The notes under the pieces are model-generated. The model saw only the letters and a list, made by a program, of their open reading frames with translations, was not told where the DNA came from and did no database searches. Positions 1 to 7,513 of a stretch of 64,000 bases of DNA are shown here, piece by piece. Positions within the stretch are counted from its first letter, which is position 1; every line of letters starts with the position of its first letter. A program made the translations under genes and the position numbers. The DNA comes from AG41 sp035943095 (GTDB taxonomy: Bacteria; Gemmatimonadota; Gemmatimonadetes; Gemmatimonadales; GWC2-71-9), in the NCBI GenBank assembly GCA_035943095.1, contig DASZCN010000114.1:1-64000 (forward strand), read 5' to 3'.

Positions 1-450
1 CTTGTTACCCGAGAGGCCCACCACGCTCGTGATGTTGATGATGCGGCCCCAGCGACGCTTGATCATCCCGCGGGCGGCGTGCTTGGTGACGAGGAACGCG
101 CCCTTCAAGTTGGTGTTCAGGACCGTATCCCAATCGTCCTCCCCGATCCGGAACAGCAGGTTGTCGCGCGTGGTGCCGGCGTTGTTCACGACCACGTCGA
201 TGCGGCCGAAATCCTTTTCGACCGCAGCCACGGTCGTTTCGACCTGCTCCGCGTCGCTCACGTCACAGCCGTAGCCCCGTGCCCCTCCCCCGTTGCCCAG
301 GGCGGCGGCGGCCTCGCGGGCTTTCGCGACGTCCCTCGCCAGGACGGCCACGCGCGAGCCGACGCGTGCGAGCGCCTGCGCGATGGCATGCCCGATCCCG
401 CGGCTCCCGCCCGTGACAACTGCGACCTTTCCTGTCAAATCGATCTTCAT
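1..450 (-). CDS. fabG: 3-oxoacyl-[ACP] reductase FabG, C-terminus cut by window edge
   Basis: NADPH-dependent reduction of 3-oxoacyl-ACP in the fatty-acid elongation cycle, cytoplasmic. Translating back from ATG at 450 gives 150 residues of a classical short-chain dehydrogenase: cofactor motif TGGSRGIG (residues 13-20), the NNAG motif (89-92) and the catalytic serine in ITSVVG (Ser142). The Tyr-x3-Lys pair that should follow lies beyond position 1. The start is 4 bp downstream of the fabD stop, so it belongs to the fab cluster. The frame has no stop inside the window, so it is edge-truncated rather than broken. Confidence 0.95.
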   Translation of the reverse strand, partial: MKIDLTGKVAVVTGGSRGIGHAIAQALARVGSRVAVLARDVAKAREAAAALGNGGGARGYGCDVSDAEQVETTVAAVEKDFGRIDVVVNNAGTTRDNLLFRIGEDDWDTVLNTNLKGAFLVTKHAARGMIKRRWGRIINITSVVGLSGNK

Positions 451-454
451 GGGT

Positions 455-1414
455 TCATGCCGCGTCCAAGAACCTCGCCACCTCGTCGGCGGTTCCCAAG
501 GACGTCACGCTCGCCGCCGGCACGATGCGGCGCAGCAGACCCGCCAGCACGTTTCCGGGACCGATCTCGATGAAACGCGCCTCCGCGCCCCCGAGCTCGG
601 CGGCGCGCTGCATGCTGGCGACCCAGCGCACGGGCGCGGTGAGTTGATCGGCGAGGAGCCGGCGCGCCCGGGTGGCGTCGCGGACGGGCTCCGCGGTCGC
701 GTTGGCGATGACGGGAAACGCCGGATCACGAAATGCCGCGCGCTCGAGCGCGACGCGCAATTGATTGGCCGCCGGCGCCATGAGGGACGAGTGAAACGCG
801 CCGCTCACCTTCAGGGGGACGACGCGCTTGGCCCCGCGCGCCTTGCACAGCTCGCCGGCCTTCGCGACGGCGTCGGGGTCGCCCGAAATAACCGTCTGAT
901 CCGGCCCGTTGAGGTTCGCGGCCACGGCGACGGCACCACCGCTCGACGCTTCACGGCACGCGGCTTCGACCTCCGCCGTCGCGAGCCCGAGGACGGCGGC
1001 CATGGTGCCCGGCCGCTCGGCACCGGCCTTTTGCATCAGCTCGCCGCGCCGCCGTACCAGTGCCGCCGCGTCGCTCGCCGAGAGCGCACCCGCCGCGACG
1101 TACGCGGAGTATTCCCCGAGGGAGTGCCCCGCGGCCGCGGCGGCGCCGTCGACACGGGGGCCCACGACCGCGAAGACCGCCGCGCTGTGCGCCAGGATCG
1201 CGGGCTGCGCGTTCTCCGTCGCCGTGAGCTGGTCCTCCGGGCCTTCGAACATCAGTGTGGTGAGGGGAAACCCGAGTGTGCCGTCGATCGCGTCGAGCGT
1301 CGCCCGCGCCTCCGGGAACCGTTCGGCGAGGTCCTGAGCCATCCCGAGTTTTTGTGCGCCCTGCCCGGGGCAGAGCCACACGGTGGCTACCACTGCACCA
1401 CCAGGCTCGCCCAC
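455..1414 (-). CDS. fabD: malonyl-CoA:ACP transacylase FabD
   Basis: Transfers malonyl from CoA to ACP to supply the elongation cycle. The PGQGAQ motif is near the N-terminus, the nucleophile serine is in GHSLGEYSAY (Ser98) and the catalytic histidine is in SGAFHSS (His208), numbering from the GTG at 1414. At 319 residues it is slightly longer than usual. That start overlaps the end of fabH by 28 bp. GTG codons at 1393 and 1381 are equally possible, and the last would put the PGQG motif at the normal distance from the N-terminus, so the exact start is uncertain. Confidence 0.95.
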   Translation of the reverse strand: MGEPGGAVVATVWLCPGQGAQKLGMAQDLAERFPEARATLDAIDGTLGFPLTTLMFEGPEDQLTATENAQPAILAHSAAVFAVVGPRVDGAAAAAGHSLGEYSAYVAAGALSASDAAALVRRRGELMQKAGAERPGTMAAVLGLATAEVEAACREASSGGAVAVAANLNGPDQTVISGDPDAVAKAGELCKARGAKRVVPLKVSGAFHSSLMAPAANQLRVALERAAFRDPAFPVIANATAEPVRDATRARRLLADQLTAPVRWVASMQRAAELGGAEARFIEIGPGNVLAGLLRRIVPAASVTSLGTADEVARFLDAA

Positions 1415-2373
1415 GTGAAACCCGCGCCGAACGCACAGAACATCACCTTCATGCCGGGTTGCAGCCGGCCGCAGCGCACCGCTTCGTCGAGCGCGATCGC
1501 GACGGATGCGGCGGACGTGTTCCCGTAGCGGTCCACGTTGACGTAGACCTTCTCCATCGGCAGCCCGGCGTGCTTGGCGGTCGCCTCGATGATCCGGATG
1601 TTTGCCTGGTGTGGGATCAAGAGATCGATATCACCGCTGGTGAGGCCGGCGCGCTCGAGCGCCTTGTCACACGCGTCGGCCATCGAGAGGACGGCCGCCT
1701 TGAACACCTCCCGCCCGGCCATCTTGATGTAGTACGAGTGGTCGGTGAGGAGCGCGGCATCCGGGGGATGCGCCGCGCCGCCACCCGGCCGGTACAAGAG
1801 CTCGGCAAGGGTGCCATCCGACTTCATGTAGCTCGAGAGGATGCCCCTTCCGTTGGTGCTTTTGCGGACCAGTGTGGCGCCGGCGCCGTCCCCGAAGAGC
1901 ACCGCGGTGCTCCGGTCCGTCCAATCCATGATGGATGTGAGCTTTTCCGATGCCACGACCAGTATCTGCTCGAACTGATCGGCCGCCACGAGCCCTTCCG
2001 CCACGTTCAGGGCATAGAGGAATCCCGTGCACGCGGCCTGCACGTCGAAGGCCGCGGCGCGCTTGGCGCCCAATAGCGCCTGGAGATCACAGGCTTGCGA
2101 GGGAAGCAGGCGGTCGGGTGAGCACGTCGCAACGACGAGGGCGTCGATGTCGAGCGGGGTGAGGTCGTTCTCCCGCAGCACCTGCTCGGCCGCCGCCTTG
2201 GCCATGCACGCATTGGACTCGTCGGGTCCGGCCACGCGCCGCTCCTGAATGCCCGTGCGCTCGCGGATCCACTGGTCCGACGTATCGAGGATCTTGGAGA
2301 ACTCGTCATTCGTCATCACCCGCTTCGGGGTGTAGCGTCCGGTTCCCGCAAGCTCCGCGATCGGGCGCTTCAT
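1387..2373 (-). CDS. fabH: 3-oxoacyl-[ACP] synthase III (KAS III) FabH
   Basis: Starts fatty-acid synthesis by condensing acyl-CoA with malonyl-ACP. The 328-residue protein has the full Cys-His-Asn triad: Cys115 in AACTGF, His255 in PHQANIR and Asn285 in YGNTSAAS. ATG 2373 was chosen because it overlaps the plsX stop in an ATGA and puts the first conserved block at the usual place. The open frame extends 40 codons further upstream, but those residues are Arg/Gly-rich shadow of plsX. Confidence 0.96.
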   Translation of the reverse strand: MKRPIAELAGTGRYTPKRVMTNDEFSKILDTSDQWIRERTGIQERRVAGPDESNACMAKAAAEQVLRENDLTPLDIDALVVATCSPDRLLPSQACDLQALLGAKRAAAFDVQAACTGFLYALNVAEGLVAADQFEQILVVASEKLTSIMDWTDRSTAVLFGDGAGATLVRKSTNGRGILSSYMKSDGTLAELLYRPGGGAAHPPDAALLTDHSYYIKMAGREVFKAAVLSMADACDKALERAGLTSGDIDLLIPHQANIRIIEATAKHAGLPMEKVYVNVDRYGNTSAASVAIALDEAVRCGRLQPGMKVMFCAFGAGFTWASLVVQW

Positions 2374-3377
2374 CGGGACGCCCGCCCTTCGGCCAGCTCG
2401 GCGCCGATGTCCTGATCCACGTGGCTTTCCACCATATGCGCCGCGACGCGGATGGCGCTCTTGATCGCCCGGGCGGGCGACCCCCCGTGGCAAATGATCA
2501 CGACGCCTTTCACCCCGAGGAGCGGCGCGCCGCCGTATTCGGAATAGTCGAGGAATTGGAACAGCTGCTTGGCTTCGGGTCGGCCCAACACGTCGGGGAA
2601 CGCCTGTTGCATCAGCGCATTGAACATGCGGCCGGCGGACTCGTAGAATTTGAGGACCACGTTGCCAACGAAGCCGTCGCAGACCACGACGTCGATGCGC
2701 CCGTGCTTGCTCTGGCCCGCGAGGATGTCCCGCCCTTCCACGTTGCCGACGTACCGGATGCCAGAGGTCTGCTTGAGAAGCTGGTGGGCCTCCTTGACCG
2801 CGGCGTTGCCCTTTTCGTCTTCTTCACCGACGTTCAAGAGCCCTACGCCGGGCTCGGAGCGGTCGAGCACATCGCGGACGTACACCGAGCCGAGGTGAGC
2901 GAATCCGACCAGCTCGCGGGCGTCGCAGTCGACATTGGCGCCCCCGTCGAGGACCAGGACCGGATGTACCGCGGTCGGGAACAGGGCACCGATTGCCGCT
3001 CGCTGCACGCCCTCGTGCAAGCGTAACATGAGTGTCGCGGCGGCCATCACCGCCCCGGTATTCCCGGCGGAGATGAACGCGTCTGAGTCGCCTTGCTTTT
3101 GGAGATTGAGGCCAACGGCGATGGACGAGCGTGGCTTCCCTTTTACCGCGGCGAGCGGCTTTTCCCCCATCCCCACCACCTGGGGCGCGTCGACGATCTC
3201 GAGCCGCTCTCGATCGACCTCACCGTGCGCCTTGAGCGCGGCCTCGATATCGGCGTTCCGCCCCACCAGCTGGATCTGGAACGTGGGTGGGAGTTCGCGC
3301 AGGGCTTGAACCGCTCCCTCCACCTCCACCCGCGGCGCGTTGTCCCCTCCCATCGCATCGAGCGCGATGCGAATCAC
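2370..3377 (-). CDS. plsX: phosphate acyltransferase PlsX
   Basis: Converts acyl-ACP to acyl-phosphate, the donor for PlsY in phospholipid synthesis; peripheral membrane enzyme. The N-terminus IALDAMGGDNAP is the family signature, and 335 residues is the normal length. It sits between rpmF (gap 2 bp) and fabH (ATGA overlap), the widespread rpmF-plsX-fabH order. Co-expression with the fab genes would link ribosome and membrane synthesis. Confidence 0.96.
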   Translation of the reverse strand: MIRIALDAMGGDNAPRVEVEGAVQALRELPPTFQIQLVGRNADIEAALKAHGEVDRERLEIVDAPQVVGMGEKPLAAVKGKPRSSIAVGLNLQKQGDSDAFISAGNTGAVMAAATLMLRLHEGVQRAAIGALFPTAVHPVLVLDGGANVDCDARELVGFAHLGSVYVRDVLDRSEPGVGLLNVGEEDEKGNAAVKEAHQLLKQTSGIRYVGNVEGRDILAGQSKHGRIDVVVCDGFVGNVVLKFYESAGRMFNALMQQAFPDVLGRPEAKQLFQFLDYSEYGGAPLLGVKGVVIICHGGSPARAIKSAIRVAAHMVESHVDQDIGAELAEGRASR

Positions 3378-3379
3378 AC

Positions 3380-3562
3380 TCAGGCGTCCTCCACGGCCAC
3401 TCGCTGCTCATCCCTATAATAGCCGCACGTCGGGCAGACGTGATGCGGCCGCTTCAGGTCGCCACACCGGGGGCAGGGTTGCAACGCGATGGGCGCGGCC
3501 TTGTAATGCGTACGGCGCGCGCGCTTCTTCCGCTTGGAGGTTCTTCGCTTCGGTACCGCCAT
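3380..3562 (-). CDS. rpmF: 50S ribosomal protein L32
   Basis: Small zinc-binding large-subunit protein of 60 residues. The N-terminus AVPKRRTSKRKKRARR is the L32 signature. A four-cysteine knuckle follows (CPRCG and CPTCG, about 13 residues apart), so this is the zinc-binding form. The ATG at 3562 is preceded by GAGG about 8 nt upstream, which decides it over longer in-frame starts that run into the DUF177 gene. Confidence 0.95.
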   Translation of the reverse strand: MAVPKRRTSKRKKRARRTHYKAAPIALQPCPRCGDLKRPHHVCPTCGYYRDEQRVAVEDA

Positions 3563-3579
3563 AGCATGGTCCTCGTTTG

Positions 3580-4089
3580 TCAGTCGCGGAGCTTGTGCTT
3601 CAGAGCGGTGAGCCCGTGCCAGCGTTGGTCGACGGCCGGCGGGCAGCCGCAGGGGCCCGCGTTCAGGTCCTTCCCACACCGCGGGCACAGCCCGCGGCAA
3701 TCGTCTCGACACACCACCCACCGCGGGACGGCCAGGAGCAGCTCCTCCCGGACCGCGGGGCGAAGGTCGATTGCGGTCGCTTCGGGCGCCAGAAGATACG
3801 AGCTCGGGTCCTCCAGGGCGTCCGGATCACGGGAAAACAGGGCGTCGACCTTCGCCGCCACCGCGACGGGCACCGCGACGAGACAGCGGCGGCACTGCCC
3901 GACCAGTTTGGTCGTGAGCGAGCCACGCCAGTAGTACCGCCCGTCACCCGCGTCCTGCAAACGGCCTGCCACGCGCACGGGCTCGGACAGCGCGACATCG
4001 ACGCCCTCGAACAGGGGATCGGCTCCTGGGACGTCCACCCGGGTCTCGACCGGGCCACCGGCAAGCTCCCGCAGGTCGATCTGTAACAT
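3580..4089 (-). CDS. DUF177 (YceD) family protein
   Basis: Conserved partner gene of rpmF, implicated in large-subunit rRNA metabolism. The 169-residue product has two CxxC pairs: QCRRCLV in the middle, and a C-terminal cluster with CRDDCRGLCPRCG. The second is typical of the actinobacterial, deltaproteobacterial and Gemmatimonas-like branch. The ATG at 4089 gives MLQIDLREL; a TTG two codons upstream is possible but less likely. No clear Shine-Dalgarno precedes it. The gap to ndk is 47 bp, with nothing recognisable in it. Confidence 0.9.
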   Translation of the reverse strand: MLQIDLRELAGGPVETRVDVPGADPLFEGVDVALSEPVRVAGRLQDAGDGRYYWRGSLTTKLVGQCRRCLVAVPVAVAAKVDALFSRDPDALEDPSSYLLAPEATAIDLRPAVREELLLAVPRWVVCRDDCRGLCPRCGKDLNAGPCGCPPAVDQRWHGLTALKHKLRD

Positions 4090-4136
4090 GGGCAAACGAA
4101 GCTAAACCGTTGTGGCACTTGCGTCAAGCGAACTTG

Positions 4137-4565
4137 TCATCGTGCACCCCACAGCCCTCGTAATTCGCTCTCCGGAAAGAAAAAGGCGATCTCGCGGGCG
4201 GCATTCTCGTCAGAGTCCGATGCGTGGATCGCGTTCCGCTCCTTGGACTCGGCGTACAGCTTGCGCACCGTGCCGGGCTTCGCGTCCGCCGGATCGGTCG
4301 CGCCAATCACCTGTCGCAGGTGAGCCACAGCGTCGGCGCGCTCCAGCGCCAGCGCGAGCGCGGGCCCGGACGTCATGAACGTGACGAGCGGGCGGTAGAA
4401 GGGGCGCTCGTGGTGGACCTCGTAGAACGCTTCCGCCTGCGCCGCGCTCAGGCGGACGAGTCGCGCCGCCCGGACGCGAAAGCCGGCCGCCTCGAGGTGC
4501 GCGAGGATCTTTCCGGCGAGCGCGTTCTGGACCGCGTCGGGCTTGATGATGGCGAGTGTGAGCAT
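4137..4565 (-). CDS. ndk: nucleoside diphosphate kinase
   Basis: Balances NTP pools through a phospho-histidine intermediate. The 142-residue protein begins LTLAIIKPDA and has the active-site region ESKERNAIHASDS (His near residue 115). ATG 4565 puts the strand-1 motif at its normal position. The in-frame upstream extension would be encoded by a tandem repeat and is not part of the family. The 28 bp before the start are entirely repeat array with no Shine-Dalgarno, so translation may depend on coupling to the upstream EIIA-CBS gene. Confidence 0.96.
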   Translation of the reverse strand: MLTLAIIKPDAVQNALAGKILAHLEAAGFRVRAARLVRLSAAQAEAFYEVHHERPFYRPLVTFMTSGPALALALERADAVAHLRQVIGATDPADAKPGTVRKLYAESKERNAIHASDSDENAAREIAFFFPESELRGLWGAR

Positions 4566-4572
4566 CGAGATA

Positions 4573-4600
4573 TCGGGTGTCAGGTGTCGGGTGTCAGGGG
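4573..4600 (-). repeat. degenerate heptamer array (CYGACAC type)
   Basis: Two 14-bp copies differing at one base (4573-4586 and 4587-4600). Read on the minus strand they resolve into 7-bp units alternating CTGACAC and CCGACAC. The array contains the stop codon of the EIIA-CBS gene (4594-4596) and fills the space before the ndk start. It has the same short period as the arrays at 22712-22788, 48301-48370 and 52700-52780. Confidence 0.8.
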
Positions 4601-5502
4601 ACAATGAGCCGGCGGATCACGTCGGCGCGTGTCAGGAATCCGACCACGAGGCCCTGCCGCACCACGGGGAAGCGATCGACGTCCTTGCCGCTCATCAGAT
4701 TGGCAACATCGCCGAGTGTCTGATCCTCGGCCAGGCAGAGCACCGAGCGGGCCATCGCTTCTTTCACCGGAATGAGCTGAGGATCGGCCGAGCCTCGCAT
4801 CACCTGCGAGCGCGTGGGCGCGCGGAACTCGCCGCTCTTGGTGCGCTGGATGAACGAAGGGATCAGGAAGCGAAGCAGCTCCCGGTGCGTGACCATCCCG
4901 ATGAGCGAGCCGCTGTCGTCCACGACCGGCAGCGCCCGAATGTCCTGCTCGACCATGAGTCGCGCGACCTCTCCCAGCGTGCGCTCCGGCCCGACGGTGA
5001 TGGCGTGTGGCGTCATGACATCCCGGACCGTCAGCTGGTTCGGCAGCTCGGCGGCTTCGAGCGGCGCGAGGGTGGCGACCTGCTCCGGGGTGCGCGCGGC
5101 CAGCAACGCGAGGACGGTGTCGGGATCGGCGAGCGCCCGCGCGAAGGCACCGACGACCTGCAAGTAGAGGGCGGCGTCGCGCAGCGGGGCGACGACGAAA
5201 ATCACGATCCGCGCCGCCCGGTGCGGGTCCTTTTCCCAGCGGATGGGGGTCGCGGAAATTCCGACCGCGGCGACGAGATTCCGCACGGCCTCGCTCCGGA
5301 AGTGGGGGAGGAACGCGTGCTCGCCGACCGAAACCATGTCTTCGGGCCAGGTATGGCGGATGACGGCGGTGAGCCGCTGCGGATCGGCCACCGCTCCCGT
5401 CGCGATGATCCGCTCGACCAGGCGCTCCGTGGCCTCTTTCACGGTCGCCGCGCGCAACGGCACCAGCACGTGCTCGGGCTTGAGGACATCGCGGAGTCTC
5501 AC
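4594..5502 (-). CDS. PTS EIIA(fructose/nitrogen)-like domain fused to two CBS domains
   Basis: Probable cytoplasmic sensor or regulator, 302 residues. Residues 1-150 form a PTS_EIIA type-2 (PtsN-like) domain; the phosphorylatable histidine sits in the expected motif, EHAFLPHFR (His67). Residues about 155-215 and 248-302 are CBS domains (VRDVMTPHAITV and VKEAMARSVLCL), which usually bind adenine nucleotides. No EI, HPr or sugar permease is in the window, so its phosphate source and target are unknown. The start overlaps the sucD stop by 4 bp, tying it to TCA-cycle expression. Confidence 0.85.
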   Translation of the reverse strand: MRLRDVLKPEHVLVPLRAATVKEATERLVERIIATGAVADPQRLTAVIRHTWPEDMVSVGEHAFLPHFRSEAVRNLVAAVGISATPIRWEKDPHRAARIVIFVVAPLRDAALYLQVVGAFARALADPDTVLALLAARTPEQVATLAPLEAAELPNQLTVRDVMTPHAITVGPERTLGEVARLMVEQDIRALPVVDDSGSLIGMVTHRELLRFLIPSFIQRTKSGEFRAPTRSQVMRGSADPQLIPVKEAMARSVLCLAEDQTLGDVANLMSGKDVDRFPVVRQGLVVGFLTRADVIRRLIVP

Positions 5503-6368
5503 AACCGTTCCTCGAGCAGCGGCACGACGTCCGCCGGCCGCTTCATGACCGAGATGCCGGCTCGTGCGAACGCGGCCATCTTTTCCGCGGCGGTGCCGCT
5601 GGAGCCGGAGATAATCGCACCAGCGTGGCCCATGCGCCGGCCCGGGGGGGCCGTTTGCCCCGCGATGAAGCCGACCACCGGCTTCGTCATGCCGGTCTGC
5701 ACGAACTCGGCCGCCTGCTGCTCGTCGGTTCCCCCGATCTCACCGATCATCACCACCGCATCGGTCTCGGCATCGGCCTGGAAGGCGGAGAGGCAGTGAA
5801 TGAAGTTCGTCCCGATCAATGGGTCTCCGCCGATGCCGATGCACGTCGACTGCCCCAATCCGTGGGTCGACAGCTGGTGCACGATCTCGTAGGTGAGAGT
5901 GCCGCTGCGGGACACGACACCGATCCGACCGGGACGGCAGATGTTGCCGGGGATGATGCCGACCTTGCTCTTGGAAGGCGAGATGAGGCCGGGGCAGTTC
6001 GGGCCGATGAGACGCGCCCCGCGCTCGTGGAGAAACGGGAGAACACGGGTCACGTCGAGGACCGGAATCCCCTCGGTGATACAGACGATGAGTGGGATAC
6101 CGGCGTCGGCGGCCTCGAAGATCGCCGACGCGGCGACCGCGGCGGGCACGTAGATCACCGACGTATTGGCGCGCGTTTCGCGGACGGCGTCGGCCACCGT
6201 ATCGAACACGGGGACCACGCCGTCGAACGTCTGCCCGCCCTTGCCGGGCGTGACGCCCGCCACGACCTTCGTTCCGTATCCGATCATCTGCCGGGTGTGG
6301 AACGATCCGTCGCGCCCCGTGATCCCCTGCACCACTAGGCGCGTCTGCTCGTCAATGAAGACACTCAT
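5499..6368 (-). CDS. sucD: succinyl-CoA synthetase alpha subunit
   Basis: ADP-forming succinate-CoA ligase, TCA cycle. CoA-binding Rossmann region at residues 10-45 (VQGITGRDGSFHT), and the phosphorylated histidine in RRMGHAGAI (His248). At 289 residues it is normal length. It overlaps sucC by 4 bp and the EIIA-CBS gene by 4 bp. Confidence 0.97.
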   Translation of the reverse strand: MSVFIDEQTRLVVQGITGRDGSFHTRQMIGYGTKVVAGVTPGKGGQTFDGVVPVFDTVADAVRETRANTSVIYVPAAVAASAIFEAADAGIPLIVCITEGIPVLDVTRVLPFLHERGARLIGPNCPGLISPSKSKVGIIPGNICRPGRIGVVSRSGTLTYEIVHQLSTHGLGQSTCIGIGGDPLIGTNFIHCLSAFQADAETDAVVMIGEIGGTDEQQAAEFVQTGMTKPVVGFIAGQTAPPGRRMGHAGAIISGSSGTAAEKMAAFARAGISVMKRPADVVPLLEERL

Positions 6369-7513
6369 GCGGCCCCCGCCCCCGCCCCGGCCTTGGCCAC
6401 CGCCTGCTTCACCGCGTCATCCATATCGGTGAGCGCGGAGAACCCCGCCTGAGTAAGGATCTGGATCGCGAGCGCCTCGTTCGTTCCGGTGAGACGGATG
6501 ACCAACGGCACGGTGAGGGAGAATTGCTGCGTGGCCTGCACGATACCGTTGGCGACGTCGTCGCACCGCGTGATGCCGCCGAAAATGTTGAACAAGATGC
6601 TGCGCACGCTCCGGTCCGCCGTGATGATGCGGAGCGCGTCGACGACCTTCTGCGGGTTCGAGCTTCCTCCGATGTCGAGGAAGTTCGCCGGCTCCCCTCC
6701 GTAATACTTCACGAGATCCATCGTGGCCATCGCGAGGCCCGCCCCGTTGACGCAACAACCCACCGAGCCCTCGAGCTTGATGAACGTGAGCCCCGCCTGG
6801 CGGGCCTGGACCTCGGAAGGGGCCTCGTCGCTCGGATCGCGCAGGGCGGCGATCTCCGGGTGGCGGTCCAGCTCGTTGTCGTCGATGACGATCTTCGCGT
6901 CGAGCGCGGCCACCGCGCCGTCGGGCGTCGTGACGAGGGGATTGATCTCCATGAGCGACGCGCCGACGGCGTAGAACGCGGCGTACAGCCGCTGCATGAT
7001 GTTCGCCGCGGCCCGGGCCTGGGCCATGTCGCGATACAGCTTCAAGGCGAGGCCCAACGCCTGATGGGCGAGCAAGCCGTAGCGCGGGTCGACGGCCAGA
7101 CGGTGGATCTTTTCGGGCGTCTTGGCCGCGACCTCTTCGATGTCGATTCCGCCTGCGGCGCTCACCATCAAGACGGGCCGCTGCGACGCTCGGTCCACGA
7201 TGATCCCCACGTAACTCTCGGAAGCGATCTCCGCCGCGGGCGCCACGAGGACACGCCGCACGGACAGGCCCTTGATGCTCATGCCGAGGATCCGCTGCGC
7301 CAGCTCCCCGGCCTCGGCCGCATCCTTGGCGAGCTTCACGCCTCCCGCTTTGCCGCGGCCCCCCGCGTGCACTTGCGCCTTCACCACCACCCGGCCGCCC
7401 AACCGTTGCGCGATCGACCGCGCCTGCTCCGGTGTCTCGGCGACCTCCCCCGGCGGAACCGGGATTCCGTGACCGCGGAGGATATCGCGCGCCTGGTACT
7501 CGTGGAGGTTCAC
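6365..7513 (-). CDS. sucC: succinyl-CoA synthetase beta subunit
   Basis: Nucleotide-binding subunit of the ligase. Begins MNLHEYQARDIL, the family start. The ATP-grasp domain has VVKAQVHAGGRGKAGG (residues about 44-60) and the metal-binding stretch EINPLV. The C-terminal CoA-ligase domain has GSVGCCVNGAGLAM. Length 382. It sits in overlap between arcC and sucD, so three ATP-linked enzymes are translationally coupled. Confidence 0.97.
   Translation of the reverse strand: MNLHEYQARDILRGHGIPVPPGEVAETPEQARSIAQRLGGRVVVKAQVHAGGRGKAGGVKLAKDAAEAGELAQRILGMSIKGLSVRRVLVAPAAEIASESYVGIIVDRASQRPVLMVSAAGGIDIEEVAAKTPEKIHRLAVDPRYGLLAHQALGLALKLYRDMAQARAAANIMQRLYAAFYAVGASLMEINPLVTTPDGAVAALDAKIVIDDNELDRHPEIAALRDPSDEAPSEVQARQAGLTFIKLEGSVGCCVNGAGLAMATMDLVKYYGGEPANFLDIGGSSNPQKVVDALRIITADRSVRSILFNIFGGITRCDDVANGIVQATQQFSLTVPLVIRLTGTNEALAIQILTQAGFSALTDMDDAVKQAVAKAGAGAGAA

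Noticed and set aside
293..1528. 411-residue plus-strand open frame
   Set aside because: It lies antisense to fabD and fabG, is Arg/Gly/His-rich and has no motifs; a GC-rich shadow frame.
4566..4604. N-terminal extension of Ndk
   Set aside because: Encoded by the CYGACAC array; the kinase core starts at the ATG at 4565.
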